This document shows, one piece after another, positions 1 through 5,289 of a stretch of 7,524 nt of DNA (position 1 is its first letter; each line of letters starts with the position of its first letter). The DNA comes from CAYXZQ01 sp964469935. Its GTDB lineage: Archaea; Nanobdellota; Nanobdellia; Woesearchaeales; DSVV01. The position numbers were made by a program, and so were the translations under genes. Below the pieces are notes generated by a model, which was given only the letters and a program-made list of their open reading frames with translations, ran no database searches and was not told the origin of the DNA. The DNA is taken from contig CAYXZQ010000055.1 in the NCBI GenBank assembly GCA_964469935.1, positions 1-7,524 on the forward strand, in the 5' to 3' direction.

Positions 1-114
1 TACCAGGCACTTGACCCTTGATGAGCTCTTGCCGAAGGCAATCTGTTCGTTCTTGCATTTTGGGCAACGGATCTTGACGAATTTGCTTGTTGACTCAATG
101 ATAAGTTCAGCCAT
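1..114 (-). CDS. rps27e: Small ribosomal subunit protein S27e (partial, N-terminal 38 residues)
   Basis: S27e is a small zinc-ribbon protein of the archaeal and eukaryotic 30S/40S subunit. The minus-strand reading starts at ATG 114-112 and runs off the left edge in frame after 38 codons. What is visible begins MAELIIESTSKF, then VKIRCPKCKNEQIAF and ends RVKCLV. This matches the family pattern of a short basic N-terminus, a CPxC knuckle (C17, C20 here), the NEQ(I/V)xF segment, and a third cysteine (C36) in the VKCLV motif. The fourth cysteine, expected just after it, lies outside the window. A purine-rich AAGGTGG lies 5 nt before the ATG. A TATA-like element at 160-169 would give a leader of about 25 nt. 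The gene is divergent from lonB. The identification is strong for so short a piece because the cysteine spacing and flanking residues are characteristic. Confidence 0.91.
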   Translation of the reverse strand, partial: MAELIIESTSKFVKIRCPKCKNEQIAFGKSSSRVKCLV

Positions 115-119
115 GTCTA

Positions 120-126
120 CCACCTT
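120..126 (-). promoter_or_regulatory. Ribosome binding site of rps27e
   Basis: On the minus strand AAGGTGG ends 5 nt before the rps27e ATG. It pairs well with the CACCUCC-type 3' end of archaeal 16S rRNA and fixes the start at 114. Confidence 0.65.
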
Positions 127-159
127 GGTTGTTTCCTCTGTTACGGAAATTTGAGGCAC

Positions 160-169
160 TTTAAAAATG
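160..169 (-). promoter_or_regulatory. Putative TATA box for rps27e
   Basis: The minus strand reads CATTTTTAAA, centred about 50 nt before the rps27e start codon. This predicts transcription starting near position 139 and a leader of about 25 nt that contains the SD site. The match to an archaeal TATA box is only moderate. Confidence 0.45.
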
Positions 170-191
170 CTTTGGTTTTACGCAACGCCCC

Positions 192-207
192 GAAAACAAG
201 GGTTTTC
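192..207. repeat. Inverted repeat in the rps27e/lonB divergent promoter region
   Basis: GAAAAC (192-197) and GTTTTC (202-207) are perfect 6-bp inverted arms around the spacer AAGG. The repeat lies about 28 bp upstream of the lonB TATA box and about 23 bp beyond the rps27e TATA-like element. It could bind a dimeric regulator or form a small hairpin. Its role is inferred from position only. Confidence 0.5.
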
Positions 208-234
208 AGAATGAAGAATTCAAAATGCACAATA

Positions 235-244
235 CTTAAATATA
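235..244 (+). promoter_or_regulatory. TATA box of lonB
   Basis: CTTAAATATA is a good archaeal TATA box. Its centre is about 26 nt upstream of ATG 265, so transcription should begin at or next to that ATG and produce a leaderless mRNA. This is the main reason for choosing the 265 start over the in-frame upstream codons. Confidence 0.75.
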
Positions 245-264
245 ACATGATTATCCGATTTCCA

Positions 265-2124
265 ATGCCTGATTTGAACTTCAAGACAACTGATGAGATA
301 AAGGTCTCAAAGAGGATAGTCGACCAGGTGATAGGCCAGGACAGCGCAGTCGAGGTCATCACAAAGGCTGCCAGGCAGAGGAGGCATGTGCTCCTCATAG
401 GCGAGCCCGGCACAGGCAAGTCGATGCTCGGCCTAGCACTTGCAGAACTCCTGCCCAAGGAGAAGCTCGTGGACGTCGTGACCTTCGCAAATCCCAACGA
501 TGAGAACAACCCGCTGGTCAGGGTCATGCCAGGGGGCAAGGCGAGGGAGCTTGTGGCCAGGTCCAGGGTCCAGGGAGCGGGATTCTTCAGGAACCAGACA
601 TTCATCATCTTCATAATCGTCCTTGTATTCGCGATTTTCCAGTACATGTGGTGGCAGTCAGGGGCCATATCCGATGTCATCTACGCTGCTCTCCTTATAG
701 GAGACATCGGCCTCGTGGGCATAATACTTCTCGGGATGAACCTGGGGGGCAGGATAAGGGACAAGTCCAAGGTCCCGAAGATAATAGTTGATAATTATAA
801 TCGGAAGAACGCGCCGTTCTTCGACGCAACAGGAGCACACGCAGGCGCATTGCTGGGAGATGTCCTTCATGATCCGTTCCAGTCAGGGGGGCTCGGCACG
901 CCCGGCCATGAGAGGGTCGTTGCAGGCATGATACACAAGGCGAACATGGGCGTTCTCTTCATCGACGAGATAGCGACGCTCCAGCCCCATACCCAGCAGG
1001 AGCTCCTGACCGCGCTGCAGGAGGGCAAGTATTCCATAACAGGCCAGAGCGAGCGCTCGGCTGGCGCAATGGTAAGGACTGAGCCGGTCCCGTGCAATTT
1101 CATCCTGGTCGCCGCAGGCAATGTCGAGACCCTCAAGAACATGCACCCAGCCCTGAGGTCGAGGATAAGGGGCTATGGCTATGAGGTGTACATGAAGGAG
1201 ACGATCGAGGATACACCCCAGAACAGGTCGAAGGTCGCAGTCTTCGTCGCCCAGGAGGTCAAGAAGGACAAGAAGATACCGCCCTTCTCCAAGGCTGCGG
1301 TGCTCGAGATAATCGAGATCGCGAGGAAGATGGCTAACAGGAAAGGTCACTTAACATTGAGATTACGGGAGCTCGGCGGGCTCATAAGGGCAGCTGGCGA
1401 CGTTGCAGTGGGCAGGGAATCAAAGACAGTCGAGAAAGAGCACATCGCAGAGGCAAAGGCAATCGCAAAGACCCTCGAGCAGCAGATGGCTGACAAGTAT
1501 ATCGAGAGGAAGAAGGAGTATGAGGTAATAAAGACCAAAGGAAAGATAATCGGCAGGGTCAACGGCCTTGCAGTCCTCGGGGGCGAGCAGAGCTATTCAG
1601 GCATAATCCTTCCGATAGAGAGCGAGGTCACGCCGGGAGGGAAGGAGTCGGAATTGATTGCCACGGGAAAGCTCGGTGAGATAGCAAAAGAGGCGATCAC
1701 CAATGTCTCGGCAATCATCAAGAAGTTCTTCGGCGAGGACATAAAGGAGACCTATGACATATACGTACAGTTCCTCCAGACATACGAGGGTGTGGAGGGC
1801 GACAGCGCAAGCGTCGCAGTGGCGACCTCTGTTATATCGGCGCTCAAGAATATACCGGTCAGGCAGGAAGTGGCTATGACAGGAAGCCTGTCTGTGAGGG
1901 GCACTGTGCTTCCCATCGGCGGCGTGTCGTCGAAGGTCGAGGCTGCGATCGATGCAGGGCTTAAGAAGGTGATAGTGCCCAGGAGCAATGCAAAGGACAT
2001 AATAGTCGACCCGGCAAAGCTCAAAAAGATAAGCATAGTCCCTGTCGACACAATCTCAGAGGTCCTCAGGGAGGCCCTGGACTGGAAGGGAAACCAGGAC
2101 ATACTGAAGAAGATAATGGGATGA
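265..2124 (+). CDS. lonB: Archaeal membrane-anchored ATP-dependent Lon protease (LonB)
   Basis: LonB is the archaeal Lon: an AAA+ unfoldase fused to a Ser-Lys peptidase and held at the inner face of the membrane, where it degrades misfolded and regulatory proteins. The 619-residue product shows every expected part in order. Walker A GEPGTGKS is at 46-53. Two hydrophobic segments (about 112-130 and 137-160) inserted inside the AAA+ domain are the LonB membrane anchor. Walker B LFIDE is at 231-235, a sensor-1-like AAGN at 283-286, and an arginine-finger-like ALRSRIR at 296-302. The C-terminal protease domain has EGDSAS with catalytic Ser514 and GGVSSK with Lys557. Length is normal for archaeal LonB. 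In-frame TTG 151 and ATG 247 lie upstream, but the TATA box at 235-244 would place both before or at the edge of the transcript. No SD precedes 265, which fits a leaderless message. Confidence 0.97.
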   Translation: MPDLNFKTTDEIKVSKRIVDQVIGQDSAVEVITKAARQRRHVLLIGEPGTGKSMLGLALAELLPKEKLVDVVTFANPNDENNPLVRVMPGGKARELVARSRVQGAGFFRNQTFIIFIIVLVFAIFQYMWWQSGAISDVIYAALLIGDIGLVGIILLGMNLGGRIRDKSKVPKIIVDNYNRKNAPFFDATGAHAGALLGDVLHDPFQSGGLGTPGHERVVAGMIHKANMGVLFIDEIATLQPHTQQELLTALQEGKYSITGQSERSAGAMVRTEPVPCNFILVAAGNVETLKNMHPALRSRIRGYGYEVYMKETIEDTPQNRSKVAVFVAQEVKKDKKIPPFSKAAVLEIIEIARKMANRKGHLTLRLRELGGLIRAAGDVAVGRESKTVEKEHIAEAKAIAKTLEQQMADKYIERKKEYEVIKTKGKIIGRVNGLAVLGGEQSYSGIILPIESEVTPGGKESELIATGKLGEIAKEAITNVSAIIKKFFGEDIKETYDIYVQFLQTYEGVEGDSASVAVATSVISALKNIPVRQEVAMTGSLSVRGTVLPIGGVSSKVEAAIDAGLKKVIVPRSNAKDIIVDPAKLKKISIVPVDTISEVLREALDWKGNQDILKKIMG

Positions 2125-2138
2125 TATATTTGCAAAAC

Positions 2139-2148
2139 ATATAAAAAG
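2139..2148 (+). promoter_or_regulatory. TATA box (with BRE) of the PAC2-family gene
   Basis: ATATAAAAAG is preceded by GCAAAAC, a good BRE-like context. Its centre is about 27 nt from ATG 2172, again predicting a leaderless transcript. It lies in the 47-nt gap after lonB, so the PAC2 gene need not depend on lonB read-through. Confidence 0.65.
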
Positions 2149-2171
2149 GAGAGGTGTATTATCAATCTAAA

Positions 2172-2876
2172 ATGGATATCCAGTTGAAAAAGAGGCCGAA
2201 ACATCCCATCATCATCGAAGGATTCCCAGGCTTCGGGCTCGTGGGCTCGATAGCGACAGAGTTTCTCATAGAGCACTGCAAGTGCGAGCCCATCGGAGAG
2301 CACTGGTTCGAGAAGCTGCCTGCTACCCTTGCCGTGCACGAGGGCAAGATCATAAAGCCCATTAACATCTACTACAACGAGAACCATAACCTGGTCATAA
2401 TCCACGCGATAAGCGGCGGCCAGGGCATGGAATGGGACATATCTGATTTCGTGATGAAGCTTGCTTCAGACCTCGAGGCAAAAGAGATACTATCGCTCGA
2501 GGGGGTGGGCGCTTCTCAGACAGAGGACCCGAAGGTCTACTACGTGACAAGCGACGACTCGAAGAAGGATCACCTCAGTTCTCTCGGGATTGAAGAGTTG
2601 AAGGAAGGCATACTGATAGGTGTCACGTCTGCTTTATTGATGAAGTCAAACACACCGATAACAGCGTTCTTCGCAGAGACGAGCTCAGAGCTTCCTGACT
2701 CGAATGCCGCTGCAAAGGCCATAGAGACCCTGAACAATTATCTCAACCTGAACATAGACCCACAGCCTCTAGTCGAGCAGGCGAAGAAGTTCGAGGAGAA
2801 GCTCAACAGCATCCTGAAGCAGAGCATGAGCACCCAGGAACAATTGAAGAAAAAACAGCTCAGCTATGTCGGATAG
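2172..2876 (+). CDS. PAC2-family protein (proteasome assembly chaperone-like)
   Basis: PAC2-domain proteins include eukaryotic proteasome assembly chaperone 2 and the archaeal PbaA/PbaB proteins, which form oligomers and contact the 20S proteasome. The 234-residue product has the family N-terminal signature GFPGFGLVGSIA (residues 17-28) after a β-strand, then alternating strands and helices through the SELPD segment (172-176). The lysine- and glutamine-rich C-terminal helix (about 198-228) is probably a coiled coil. The last residues are LSYVG. GTG 2154 is a possible earlier start and has purine-rich sequence around it, but the TATA box position and domain start favour ATG 2172. The gene follows lonB in the same direction, so a role in protein turnover is plausible. 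Many PAC2 proteins remain without a tested function. Its last 17 bp overlap the 3' end of rpoK on the other strand. Confidence 0.92.
   Translation: MDIQLKKRPKHPIIIEGFPGFGLVGSIATEFLIEHCKCEPIGEHWFEKLPATLAVHEGKIIKPINIYYNENHNLVIIHAISGGQGMEWDISDFVMKLASDLEAKEILSLEGVGASQTEDPKVYYVTSDDSKKDHLSSLGIEELKEGILIGVTSALLMKSNTPITAFFAETSSELPDSNAAAKAIETLNNYLNLNIDPQPLVEQAKKFEEKLNSILKQSMSTQEQLKKKQLSYVG
2850..2855 (-). terminator. U-tract terminator candidate for rpoK inside the PAC2 coding sequence
   Basis: Minus-strand transcription leaving the rpoK stop (2862-2860) meets TTTTTTCTTC within a few bases. Archaeal RNA polymerase terminates on such U-tracts without needing a hairpin. The same bases encode the KKK run near the PAC2 C-terminus. 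Confidence 0.45.
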
Positions 2877-3084
2877 GCCTTCTGACTGTTATAGGTATCA
2901 GGTCCTGCGAAAACTCGAGCTTGGCTATCTCGATAGGGTTGTAGGACATCTCAGAAAGCTTCTTGTCAGAGAGCTTCATCATGAACGGCGCGCCCATAGA
3001 TATCTGCAATGCTCTTGCGCCAATTATCCTTGCCTTCTCGTATTTGGTGAACTCTGTCTTCTCTTCTTCTGCTTTCTTGGCCAT
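2860..3084 (-). CDS. rpoK: DNA-directed RNA polymerase subunit RpoK (RPB6/omega homologue)
   Basis: RpoK is a small core subunit of archaeal RNA polymerase. It clamps the largest subunit and aids assembly and stability, as RPB6 and bacterial omega do. The 74-residue product has a short charged N-terminus followed by the family signature TKYEKARIIGARALQISMG (residues 13-31), then NPIEIAKLEF and the IPITVRRP segment (63-70). Length is normal for the archaeal protein. A much longer reading frame extends upstream, but ATG 3084-3082 is supported by its position just before the conserved core and by a TATA box about 28 nt away. The transcript should be leaderless or nearly so. The gene converges on the PAC2 gene and overlaps it by 17 bp (2860-2876). 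TFE, another transcription protein, lies just upstream on the same strand. Confidence 0.95.
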   Translation of the reverse strand: MAKKAEEEKTEFTKYEKARIIGARALQISMGAPFMMKLSDKKLSEMSYNPIEIAKLEFSQDLIPITVRRPIRHS

Positions 3085-3108
3085 CTTGCTGTACGATTTA
3101 CGAGGTAG

Positions 3109-3118
3109 TATAAAAATA
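3109..3118 (-). promoter_or_regulatory. TATA box of rpoK
   Basis: The minus strand reads TATTTTTATA, centred about 29 nt before the rpoK ATG, giving a leader of 0-4 nt. It lies directly downstream of the U-tract that follows TFE, so tfe and rpoK are probably separate transcription units. Confidence 0.6.
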
Positions 3119-3123
3119 TTGCT

Positions 3124-3137
3124 AAAAAAAAAAGAAA
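3124..3137 (-). terminator. U-tract terminator of tfe
   Basis: Immediately after the TFE stop (TAA, 3140-3138) the minus strand reads TTTCTTTTTTTTTT. This is a textbook archaeal poly-U termination signal with no obvious hairpin before it. Confidence 0.75.
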
Positions 3138-3641
3138 TTAAGCAGCTGCCTCCATCTCCTTTATCCTCTCCTTGAGGTAGTCGATGGTCCTTGTGTTGTC
3201 CTGCTGCATGAGAAGAGAGCCGCATTCAGGGCACCTGAAGCCGAGCTCTGTGCTCTGCTCGAAGTCGAGCCTCACGCACGCGTTCTGGCAGAGGAAGAAG
3301 CAGTTCTTGTTCGCCTCTTCTTTTTCCAGCCGCTCTTTCAGCTTGTCCAGCTTGTTCTTCTTTAGGTCCACCACTATGTCCTTGACCCTCTTCGGGTTGA
3401 AGGTCCAGTAGCTTATGTAATAGCCCTTCTTGGAGTCCTTCTTCCTCCTGTAGGTCGCAAGGTGCAGCTTCTGCATCCTGTAGAGGATGTTTCTCACCCT
3501 GTGGATCTCTGTGTTCGTCTTCTCTGCTATGATGAATTCTGAGATGTTCTTCCTGCTCTTCAGAAATTCTACTATGGGCAACGCATCCTCTCCCACTGAT
3601 TCGACAATGGTGTTCTGTATCAATTGGTTTGTCAGTCTCAT
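3138..3641 (-). CDS. tfe: Transcription factor E (TFE, TFIIE-alpha homologue)
   Basis: TFE joins the archaeal preinitiation complex after TBP and TFB, helps melt the promoter and binds the polymerase clamp. The 167-residue product has the expected architecture. An N-terminal extended winged helix spans about residues 1-90 and includes KTNTEIHRVRNILYRMQ and the wing YRRKKDSKKGYYISYW. A charged helical linker (about 91-112) follows, then a zinc ribbon with Cys118, Cys122, Cys137 and Cys140 (CQNAC and CPECG); Cys114 is an additional cysteine. A short helical tail ends in EAAA. Length is typical. The start ATG 3641-3639 is fixed by GGCGGTGAT, nearly a perfect anti-SD complement, 3 nt upstream. 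A TATA box at 3731-3740 gives a leader of roughly 65-70 nt, unlike the leaderless genes around it. A U-tract follows the stop codon. Confidence 0.96.
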   Translation of the reverse strand: MRLTNQLIQNTIVESVGEDALPIVEFLKSRKNISEFIIAEKTNTEIHRVRNILYRMQKLHLATYRRKKDSKKGYYISYWTFNPKRVKDIVVDLKKNKLDKLKERLEKEEANKNCFFLCQNACVRLDFEQSTELGFRCPECGSLLMQQDNTRTIDYLKERIKEMEAAA

Positions 3642-3644
3642 AGT

Positions 3645-3653
3645 ATCACCGCC
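3645..3653 (-). promoter_or_regulatory. Strong ribosome binding site of tfe
   Basis: The minus strand reads GGCGGTGAT, one mismatch from the archaeal SD consensus GGAGGTGAT, ending 3 nt before the TFE ATG. It decides the start codon. Confidence 0.75.
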
Positions 3654-3730
3654 TTTGATTCACGGAGTAAATAGATACAGGTAGTCTGTATTACCACTCC
3701 CCCAACATTATCCTATTCTGAAATTACTGG

Positions 3731-3740
3731 TATATAAATA
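3731..3740 (-). promoter_or_regulatory. TATA box of tfe
   Basis: The minus strand reads TATTTATATA, a near-consensus archaeal TATA box. It predicts transcription starting near 3709 and a leader of about 68 nt. No U-tract separates the upstream pyrophosphatase gene from this point, so read-through from that operon is also possible. Confidence 0.65.
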
Positions 3741-3777
3741 TTATGAAAGTGCAATCTATATCTTGCAGAAGTTGTGT

Positions 3778-4326
3778 TCAGTCTTTTTTCAGAAGGTAAG
3801 TGTTCAGTTTTTCCAGGGCTTTTCTCCTATGGGAGATGCTGTTTTTCTCGCTTTTCGGCATCTCTGCGAATGTGTGTTTTTTTCGGTTTGGCTTGAATAT
3901 GGGGTCCCAGCCGAATTTCGACTTGCCTTTGGGGTTTACAATCTTGCCATGGATGACTCCTTCAAATATCTTTGGCTCTTTTCCCGGTTCGCAGTAGCCT
4001 ATTGAGCAGACAGCTTTCGCCCTCTTGTCCTTGAAGCCTTTCAGTAGAAGCGGGAGCTTCTTGTTGCCGAGTTTCTCGATGAAATCCTTGATATAGGGGC
4101 CCGGGAGGTTGTTGAGCGCGGTGAAGCAGAGGGCCGTGTCCTCGACAATGATGGTCTTGTTCAGTTTTTTGGAAGCGTATCTTGCCTTGTGGCGGATGAT
4201 GTCCCTTATCTCTCCCTGGATCTCAGGCAGCCTTATGTTGTAGCTGTCTATCTCGTAGTCTTTTAATATCTCTTTTGCTTCGCTTAATTTGTTCAGGTTA
4301 CCGGTTATGAACAGTATACGCTTCAT
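3778..4326 (-). CDS. rdgB: XTP/dITP diphosphatase (HAM1/RdgB family, ITPase)
   Basis: This cytosolic enzyme hydrolyses ITP, XTP and their deoxy forms to the monophosphate and pyrophosphate, keeping deaminated purines out of DNA and RNA. The 182-residue product shows the family motifs in order. TGNLNK (8-13) is the substrate-binding T/S-x-x-N-x-x-K. VEDTAL (61-66) carries the acidic metal-binding residues and is followed by NLPGPYIKDF. GKIVNPKGKSKFGWDPIF (127-144) includes the purine-recognition FGWDP, and SHRRKAL (165-171) binds the triphosphate. The usual VEDTGL glycine is alanine here (A65), a small change also expected to be tolerated. Length matches archaeal homologues. Its ATG (4326-4324) overlaps the stop of the preceding gene as ATGA, so it is probably translated by coupling in a two-gene operon. 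No clear U-tract follows its stop. Confidence 0.95.
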   Translation of the reverse strand: MKRILFITGNLNKLSEAKEILKDYEIDSYNIRLPEIQGEIRDIIRHKARYASKKLNKTIIVEDTALCFTALNNLPGPYIKDFIEKLGNKKLPLLLKGFKDKRAKAVCSIGYCEPGKEPKIFEGVIHGKIVNPKGKSKFGWDPIFKPNRKKHTFAEMPKSEKNSISHRRKALEKLNTYLLKKD

Positions 4327-4685
4327 CCTATGTAGCCGTGGTCGGTCTTTGTCTCCTGTTTCTCTATTATCTTTATGTCGAAGAGCTGCCTGAGCTGCTC
4401 TGCCTGATCAGGGTTTATGTCCTTGAGCATCTGGTATGCCTGGATTATGTTGTGGTTTATGGCCTTCTCCTTATTTTCATCTGTATATCCGCTCGTGTTT
4501 ATAAGCCCGTTTCCCAGCTCGAATGCCTCCTTGGGCGAGAGCACAAAACCTCCGAGAAGCGTGGGCTTCCCCTCGCCTGAGAACAGGCACATGTCGACGA
4601 GGCCGGAATCCTTCAGCGTGGCCACGCAGTGGTTGCTCACGAACATCCGCTTGAGCTCGAGATCGAATTTCTTGATAGTGCACAT
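4323..4685 (-). CDS. Hypothetical protein of 120 residues coupled to the XTP/dITP diphosphatase
   Basis: I do not recognise this family. The 120-residue product starts MCTIKKFDLELKRMF. It has a β-rich first half with a glycine/proline turn (FSGEGKPTLLGGFVLSP, about 35-51) and a helical second half with charged helices (NKEKAINHNIIQAYQMLKDI and PDQAEQLRQLFDI). It has three cysteines (2, 20, 33), no signal peptide and no membrane segment, so it is probably soluble and cytosolic. Coding is supported by a strong SD (AGGAGGGGG) 5-8 nt before ATG 4685, a TATA-like element upstream, and an ATGA overlap with the pyrophosphatase gene. The coupling hints at a role in nucleotide or translation housekeeping, but this is inference from context. 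A 13-bp palindrome covers its SD. Confidence 0.78.
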   Translation of the reverse strand: MCTIKKFDLELKRMFVSNHCVATLKDSGLVDMCLFSGEGKPTLLGGFVLSPKEAFELGNGLINTSGYTDENKEKAINHNIIQAYQMLKDINPDQAEQLRQLFDIKIIEKQETKTDHGYIG

Positions 4686-4690
4686 GATAT

Positions 4691-4699
4691 CCCCCTCCT
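4691..4699 (-). promoter_or_regulatory. Ribosome binding site of the 120-residue hypothetical gene
   Basis: The minus strand reads AGGAGGGGG, with the GGAGG core 8 nt from the ATG at 4685. It decides the start. Most of it lies inside the palindrome at 4693-4705. Confidence 0.65.
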
Positions 4700-4705
4700 G
4701 GAGGG
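4693..4705. repeat. Perfect palindrome over the SD site and predicted transcription start
   Basis: CCCTCC (4693-4698) and GGAGGG (4700-4705) are perfect 6-bp arms around a single T. In RNA a 1-nt loop cannot form, so at most 4-5 bp would pair. As DNA it is a compact operator-like site at the predicted transcription start (about 4700). Confidence 0.5.
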
Positions 4706-4721
4706 ATGTGAGAAGGGATAG

Positions 4722-4731
4722 TTAATAAAGG
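4722..4731 (-). promoter_or_regulatory. TATA-like box of the hypothetical/diphosphatase operon
   Basis: The minus strand reads CCTTTATTAA, centred about 26 nt upstream of position 4700, giving a leader of about 15 nt that still contains the SD. A second TATA-like element, AATTATATTT at 4753-4744, is an alternative that would give a leader of about 37 nt. Confidence 0.5.
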
Positions 4732-4784
4732 TTTTGGGTGGGGAAATATAATTGCTTGATTATTTTAACTCCCAGAAAAATTCA

Positions 4785-5261
4785 TTATCTCTTCAGCCCC
4801 ATCGCCTTCCCTACATAATCCTGCTCCTTAACGTATCCGACGAGCTTGAGGAAATTCTCCCTCTGCGAGCCGACGAAATCATCCACAGACATCGCCATGC
4901 TCCTGTCTCCCATCCTGCATCCGTGGGTGTAGGATTGATACGGCTCTTTCTCCTGGTAGGTGTATGTCGGTTCGACAAAGAACCGGCTGTCCACAGGATC
5001 CCTGACAGCGTGCAGTACGCCGTGGCGGGTGACTGTGTTCTTCTCCAGTATCTTGTCGAGAAGCTGTGCAAGGTCGGCCCTTCCGCCGTAGGAGAAGTAA
5101 TCTATCGCGACATTGTAAAGCCCCTGCTCAAGGCAGTCCTGGGCGCATGCTAGGCTTGCTGTCTTTCCCTTGTCATTCTGCCCTCTGGAATAATAGAGCT
5201 GCGCAGCCCTCTGGAACTGGCCTCTATCGAGGAAGTCCTCTGGTTCTCTTGCGTCTTCCAT
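4785..5261 (-). CDS. Hypothetical helical-repeat protein (158 residues)
   Basis: No family recognised with confidence. The 158-residue product is soluble with no signal peptide. Residues 6-75 look like two or three helical hairpins of TPR-like character: EDFLDRGQFQRAAQLYYSRG, then TASLACAQDCLEQGLYNVAIDYF, then GGRADLAQLLDKILE. The alanine/tyrosine pattern and small residues at turns suggest an α-solenoid protein-binding surface. The second half (80-125) is aromatic-rich (FFVEPTYTYQEKEPYQSYTHG) and probably less regular, ending in a charged helix. Coding is supported by GGGGAG 9 nt before ATG 5261-5259 and by its position 28 nt after the membrane protein gene, with which it probably forms an operon. 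A short T5 run (4780-4776, minus strand) after the stop is a weak termination signal. Confidence 0.78.
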   Translation of the reverse strand: MEDAREPEDFLDRGQFQRAAQLYYSRGQNDKGKTASLACAQDCLEQGLYNVAIDYFSYGGRADLAQLLDKILEKNTVTRHGVLHAVRDPVDSRFFVEPTYTYQEKEPYQSYTHGCRMGDRSMAMSVDDFVGSQRENFLKLVGYVKEQDYVGKAMGLKR

Positions 5262-5270
5262 TTTTTTTTA

Positions 5271-5276
5271 CTCCCC
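5271..5276 (-). promoter_or_regulatory. Ribosome binding site of the 158-residue gene
   Basis: The minus strand reads GGGGAG, followed by an A-rich spacer of 9 nt and the ATG at 5261. A downstream operon gene using an SD site fits the pattern in this window. Confidence 0.6.
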
Positions 5277-5289
5277 AACCTCGAAGAAT

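Noticed and set aside
151..264. Extension of LonB to TTG 151 or ATG 247.
   Set aside because: The TATA box at 235-244 puts transcription at about 265. The extra N-terminal residues have no similarity to LonB, whose conserved part begins with the FKTTDEI segment.
3138..3302. Abnormal zinc-ribbon spacing in TFE (CQNAC, three residues between cysteines).
   Set aside because: I recall CPNxC-type spacing in other euryarchaeal TFE proteins, and the second knuckle CPEC is standard, so a working zinc ribbon is likely.
5261..5269. T9 run on the plus strand as a terminator.
   Set aside because: No plus-strand gene leads into it. On the minus strand it is the A-rich spacer between SD and ATG of the 158-residue gene.
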